Shown: positions 61,335 to 64,000 of the stretch, piece after piece | How the letters are laid out: every line of letters begins with the position of its first letter | How positions within the stretch are numbered: position 1 is the stretch's first letter | NCBI RefSeq assembly: GCF_003589595.1 | Contig: NW_020654229.1 | Span: 7,129,767-7,193,766 of the forward strand | DNA length: 64,000 bases | Reading direction: 5' to 3' | Origin: Hyposmocoma kahamanoa | Lineage: Eukaryota; Arthropoda; Insecta; Lepidoptera; Cosmopterigidae | Program-made: the position numbers and the translations under genes | Notes under the pieces: model-generated | Seen by the model: the letters and a program-made list of their open reading frames with translations, nothing else | What the model was told of the DNA's origin: nothing | Databases searched by the model: none

Positions 61335-63644
61335 ATGCGTAGTATAGCATTTATTATTCTGCTATGTCTAGGAAGTGCTCGGAGTTTTCTGTGGCCGAAT
61401 GGAGTCGTTCACTTTTCTGTCGATCCTAGAGATTATGGTAAGTACTTTGTTAGGGTAATGAGAGCCGCCATAGCTTAGTTGGATAAACGCTGCTCAATTT
61501 GTATTGCGGCGGAACGTAAGCTAATTTTTGTAACCATATTGTATATAGCATAATAAACTTTATGGTCAAATGTTCGCTCGCGCATTCCGCGGAAGATTTT
61601 GGCTTATATCTTGTACAATATCGTTGCAAAATTCTATTTTTTCGTTCCTCCGCAATATAAATTGCGCCTATGACAATACATTTTCAAGATAACAGTTCTG
61701 CAACATCAAAATTCAAAACCTAATACGATAGATTGTATTTTCTTCACATAGTACTCCCACAATACTTGTTGAGTAGTAGAATTTACAGAAACTTTCAAGC
61801 AATAGAGCTCCTTGCATTTGTTTACAACAAATGTGAGGGCAAAAGTATTGACCATTTTCAAGCGACACTCAATACAATACAATAAAGTTGAAATCGCTTT
61901 ATTTTTTTCTTTGTTCAATACTTAAGATGGCTGTCAAAACCAAAAGGTAGGTAGGCTGATGGTGTCAGACTGATCCAGCCATTAGTAGGTACTAATGGGT
62001 CCACTCAAAAAACTTGATACTACCTCTGCTTGAATTCAAATTATTCCGTTACTAATACGGTTCATTTTTGCTTGGGTCGAACGGCAGGGCCATTGGCTTT
62101 ATCTCAGAATTTATTATTTAACGAATGAAAGCGATTTGAAAAATGTATATCGTATTATGTGTTCTGTTTAGTTCAGTTGATATAGAAAAAATCTTTGGTA
62201 ATGTACAGTCTTAAACATGAGATTCCTGACACTAGCCAACCTACCTTTTGGTTTTGAGATCCATCTTACGTATTGAACAAAGAAAAAATTAAAGCGACTT
62301 CAACTTTATTGCATATGCAATACAGTGGAGTGTCGCTTGAAAAAGTTCAAAATATTTTTAAAACCTATACTAAATTTCAAAGAGTCATATCAAAATAAAT
62401 TTTACGGCTCACAAGTTAAAGATTCAAGTTCATTTAACAATTTTCTCCAAATTTTTATTTTTTGTAAACTGACTCCACTAGTTTGTTATAATTGTTATAC
62501 CAGTACCGTAAATTCGAAGTTCTATGAAGAAAATTGTAGCGCTGTAATGTATCGCCAAAACAATCTTTCAAATTTGTGGTTTAAAATGTGACAGTTTGTG
62601 ACTGTATAAAGGGTTTTTCACCAAGAACTCTGTTTTGTAAATCAAAATAAACCAATAGATTTAGATGCCAGTGATTCAAATTTTTATTGTATCAAAAAAA
62701 GCAAGGTTTGGCAGTTATGAATGAAAAATGATATCTGATAAATGTCCACCACGACCACAGTTACAGATTTCTATTCTTTCATCAAAGTTTTTAATCACAT
62801 TTTGACAAAATGGTGGATCTATATCGTATACGTCACGAATTTTGAGGTTTAAGGCTGCAATCGATTCGACTGGCTAATAATCCAGCGGTGTCAAATCACA
62901 TGAAATTATGCGATCGGGAAATTTGGTTTGCAATAAATTCATTGTTTCGGTGGCTGTGTGACTGTGTGTGATCAAGCACACGACTTGTTCGTTCGTCGTC
63001 ACATGATGTTTTTTAAAAAAGCTATGACCTATTTTTAACCGGCTTCAAAAAAGGACGAGGTACTTAATTCGGCTCTATATTTTTTTGTATGTATATTGCG
63101 CGATAACTCTGAGATTATTGTGTACCGATTTCGTTGGTTATTCTTTTGTTGGAAAGAGGGTACCTCATTATAAGTCTCATTTAAGTGTCAGGTATCTTGT
63201 AATGACTGTACCTATTCAACACAGCGGTTTTCTTGAAAAGTTTTGAGGTAGTTTGTGTTTTTTTCTTTAATTTTAGTATAGTATCAATGTCTAAAGTATT
63301 TGATTAAACACTTATGCGGAATCAGCCGCGGAAGATTTCTGTCACACGAATTCCTACACAAAAACTCTACTGCTACTAAATACGATATTTACAGAACAGA
63401 ACAGGTTTCATTTCTAGAGCAGTTCCTATTAAAGAATCGTTTCCTCCTAGATTTCCATTCGGAAGATATAATAACCGCAGCGCTGACACGCATAGAGCGA
63501 GAAATCTGCATCAAGTTCTTCAAGCTGCCACTCAACTACACCATGAACGCCGTGAACAAGCTGGAGAAGTACATCTTCATCTCGAATCCGGATAAGAACA
63601 AAGAATGTCCGCCGGTTCATTACAATTTCTCTGGGACCGTAATT
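61335..63644 (+). CDS. Probable astacin-type metallopeptidase, first two exons (3' end outside window)
   Basis: Secreted zinc metallopeptidase family, inferred from the N-terminal half only. Exon 1 (61335-61437) encodes a signal peptide MRSIAFIILLCLGSARS and then FLWPNGVVHFSVDPRDY, matching the start of the astacin catalytic domain (WPNG.I.Y.ID). Exon 2 (63418-63644, acceptor TTCATTTCTAG, phase kept) continues FLLDFHSEDIITAALTRIER, EICIKFFKLP and YIFISNPDKNKECPP. It keeps the helix and first disulfide cysteine of the family (TCI.F). A GTAAGG donor at 63645 leads on. The zinc-binding HExxHxxGxxH would be downstream and cannot be checked. An in-frame upstream ATG at 61167 exists but would bury the signal peptide. 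Possible alternative: a catalytically dead astacin relative. Confidence 0.65.
61855..62345. mobile_element. Foldback element with arms of about 115 bp (astacin intron)
   Basis: TTTCAAGCGACACTC, AATAAAGTTGAAATCGCTTTA, TTTCTTTGTTCAATAC and AAAACCAAAAGGTAGGT in the left arm recur inverted at 62220-62345. The loop of about 255 bases has no coding frame. Confidence 0.8.
62715..62942 (-). pseudogene. Mariner-family transposase, C-terminal relic
   Basis: The minus strand encodes FPDRIISCDLTPLDY (containing the third catalytic aspartate in LTPLDY), a stop, ESIAALNLKIRDV, CQNVIKNFDERIEIC and GGHLSDIIFHS with TAA at 62717-62715. This order is that of Tc1/mariner transposase ends. About 15-20 residues expected after LDY (FLWG...) are deleted. 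The N-terminal two thirds are absent. Confidence 0.75.
63037..63260 (+). repeat. CTTCAAAAA-type dispersed repeat
   Basis: ACCGGCTTCAAAAAAGGACGAGG, TTGTTGGAAAGAGGGTACC and a TTTTGAGGTAG end; same family as 15858-16110. It ends about 160 bases before astacin exon 2. Confidence 0.6.
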
Positions 63645-63679
63645 GTAAGGGGATTATATTATTGGCATCTAAACATTAA

Positions 63680-63970
63680 GTATGTCACCACACATTAGTA
63701 CATTTGCGAACTGCATCCGATATCAGAGATCTAAAAACTCTGATCCATACTTGTCACGGCTTCATTACTCCACAATGTCTGCGGATATTGTAGAGTATAT
63801 ACGATGGAAAGCCAATGCTGTCCTGAGTTGTGTATCCATTTGTGATGAGAGTACCAACACATCACAATGTCGGTACATGACGCCCTTCGGCCAAAACGTC
63901 GACGTATGTTTCCGAGGCCGGCCACCGGATACCCGCGTTGCGTCACGCGTCGCAGACATTACGTGTAAAT
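63680..63970. other. GC-richer unidentified segment
   Basis: Open frames of 64-96 codons run on both strands through this stretch (ATTCCACAATGTCTGCGGATATT, GGAAAGCCAATGCTGTCC). I recognise no domain. It lies in the intron after astacin exon 2 and could be a transposon piece. Confidence 0.3.
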
Positions 63971-64000
63971 AAATAATTAGTAATTAGTGTTTTATTCTTG

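Overview
The window looks like nuclear DNA of an insect, most likely a moth or butterfly (Lepidoptera). It is AT-rich, its genes have GT-AG introns, it is dense in small transposons and tRNA-derived SINEs, and its retroelement families (RTE, CR1/Jockey-like and R1/I-like LINEs, Copia, mariner, hAT and Harbinger MITEs, Transib) are those I associate with Lepidoptera. The species cannot be fixed from the sequence. There is one 100-base run of N at 59012-59111.

Four host genes can be supported. (1) A C2H2 zinc-finger gene on the + strand has nine 3' exons between 507 and 15709 encoding eleven fingers; its 5' end lies outside the window. (2) A sorting nexin 16-like PX-domain gene lies on the - strand (two coding exons, 33899-31280). 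(3) A complete NUDT21/CPSF5 gene (CFIm25, mRNA 3'-end processing) lies on the + strand, four exons, 43302-46310, 226 aa. (4) The 5' end of a probable astacin-type secreted metallopeptidase gene lies on the + strand, with exons at 61335-61437 and 63418-63644 and continuation past the window. These genes do not form a pathway or operon.

The rest is introns and intergenic DNA built from mobile elements. 0.5-15.7 kb: the zinc-finger gene, whose introns carry a young RTE LINE with a 17-bp target duplication, several SINEs, hAT and Harbinger-like MITEs and three copies of one intronic repeat. 15.7-31 kb: intergenic, with further MITEs, a Bm1-like SINE and an RTE pseudogene. 31-34 kb: the SNX16 gene, with SINEs in its intron. 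35-43 kb: a deleted Copia element and a nearly full-length but broken I/Jockey-type LINE ending just upstream of NUDT21. 47-53 kb: adjacent MITEs, a LINE 3' end, minisatellites and SINEs. 53.2-58.9 kb: a nest of at least four mobile elements.

The most notable feature is inside that nest. A Transib element (54373-57278), a relative of the RAG1 recombinase, has an undamaged transposase reading frame (652 aa with one predicted intron). Its RAG-type acidic and zinc-binding residues appear to be kept, its ends read CACGGTG/CACTGTG, and it has an exact 5-bp target duplication CTCCG. It sits in the reverse-transcriptase gene of a CR1/Jockey-like LINE, and removing it with one CTCCG restores the LINE reading frame exactly. 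That LINE in turn interrupts an RTE LINE, which is also interrupted by an R1/I-like LINE.
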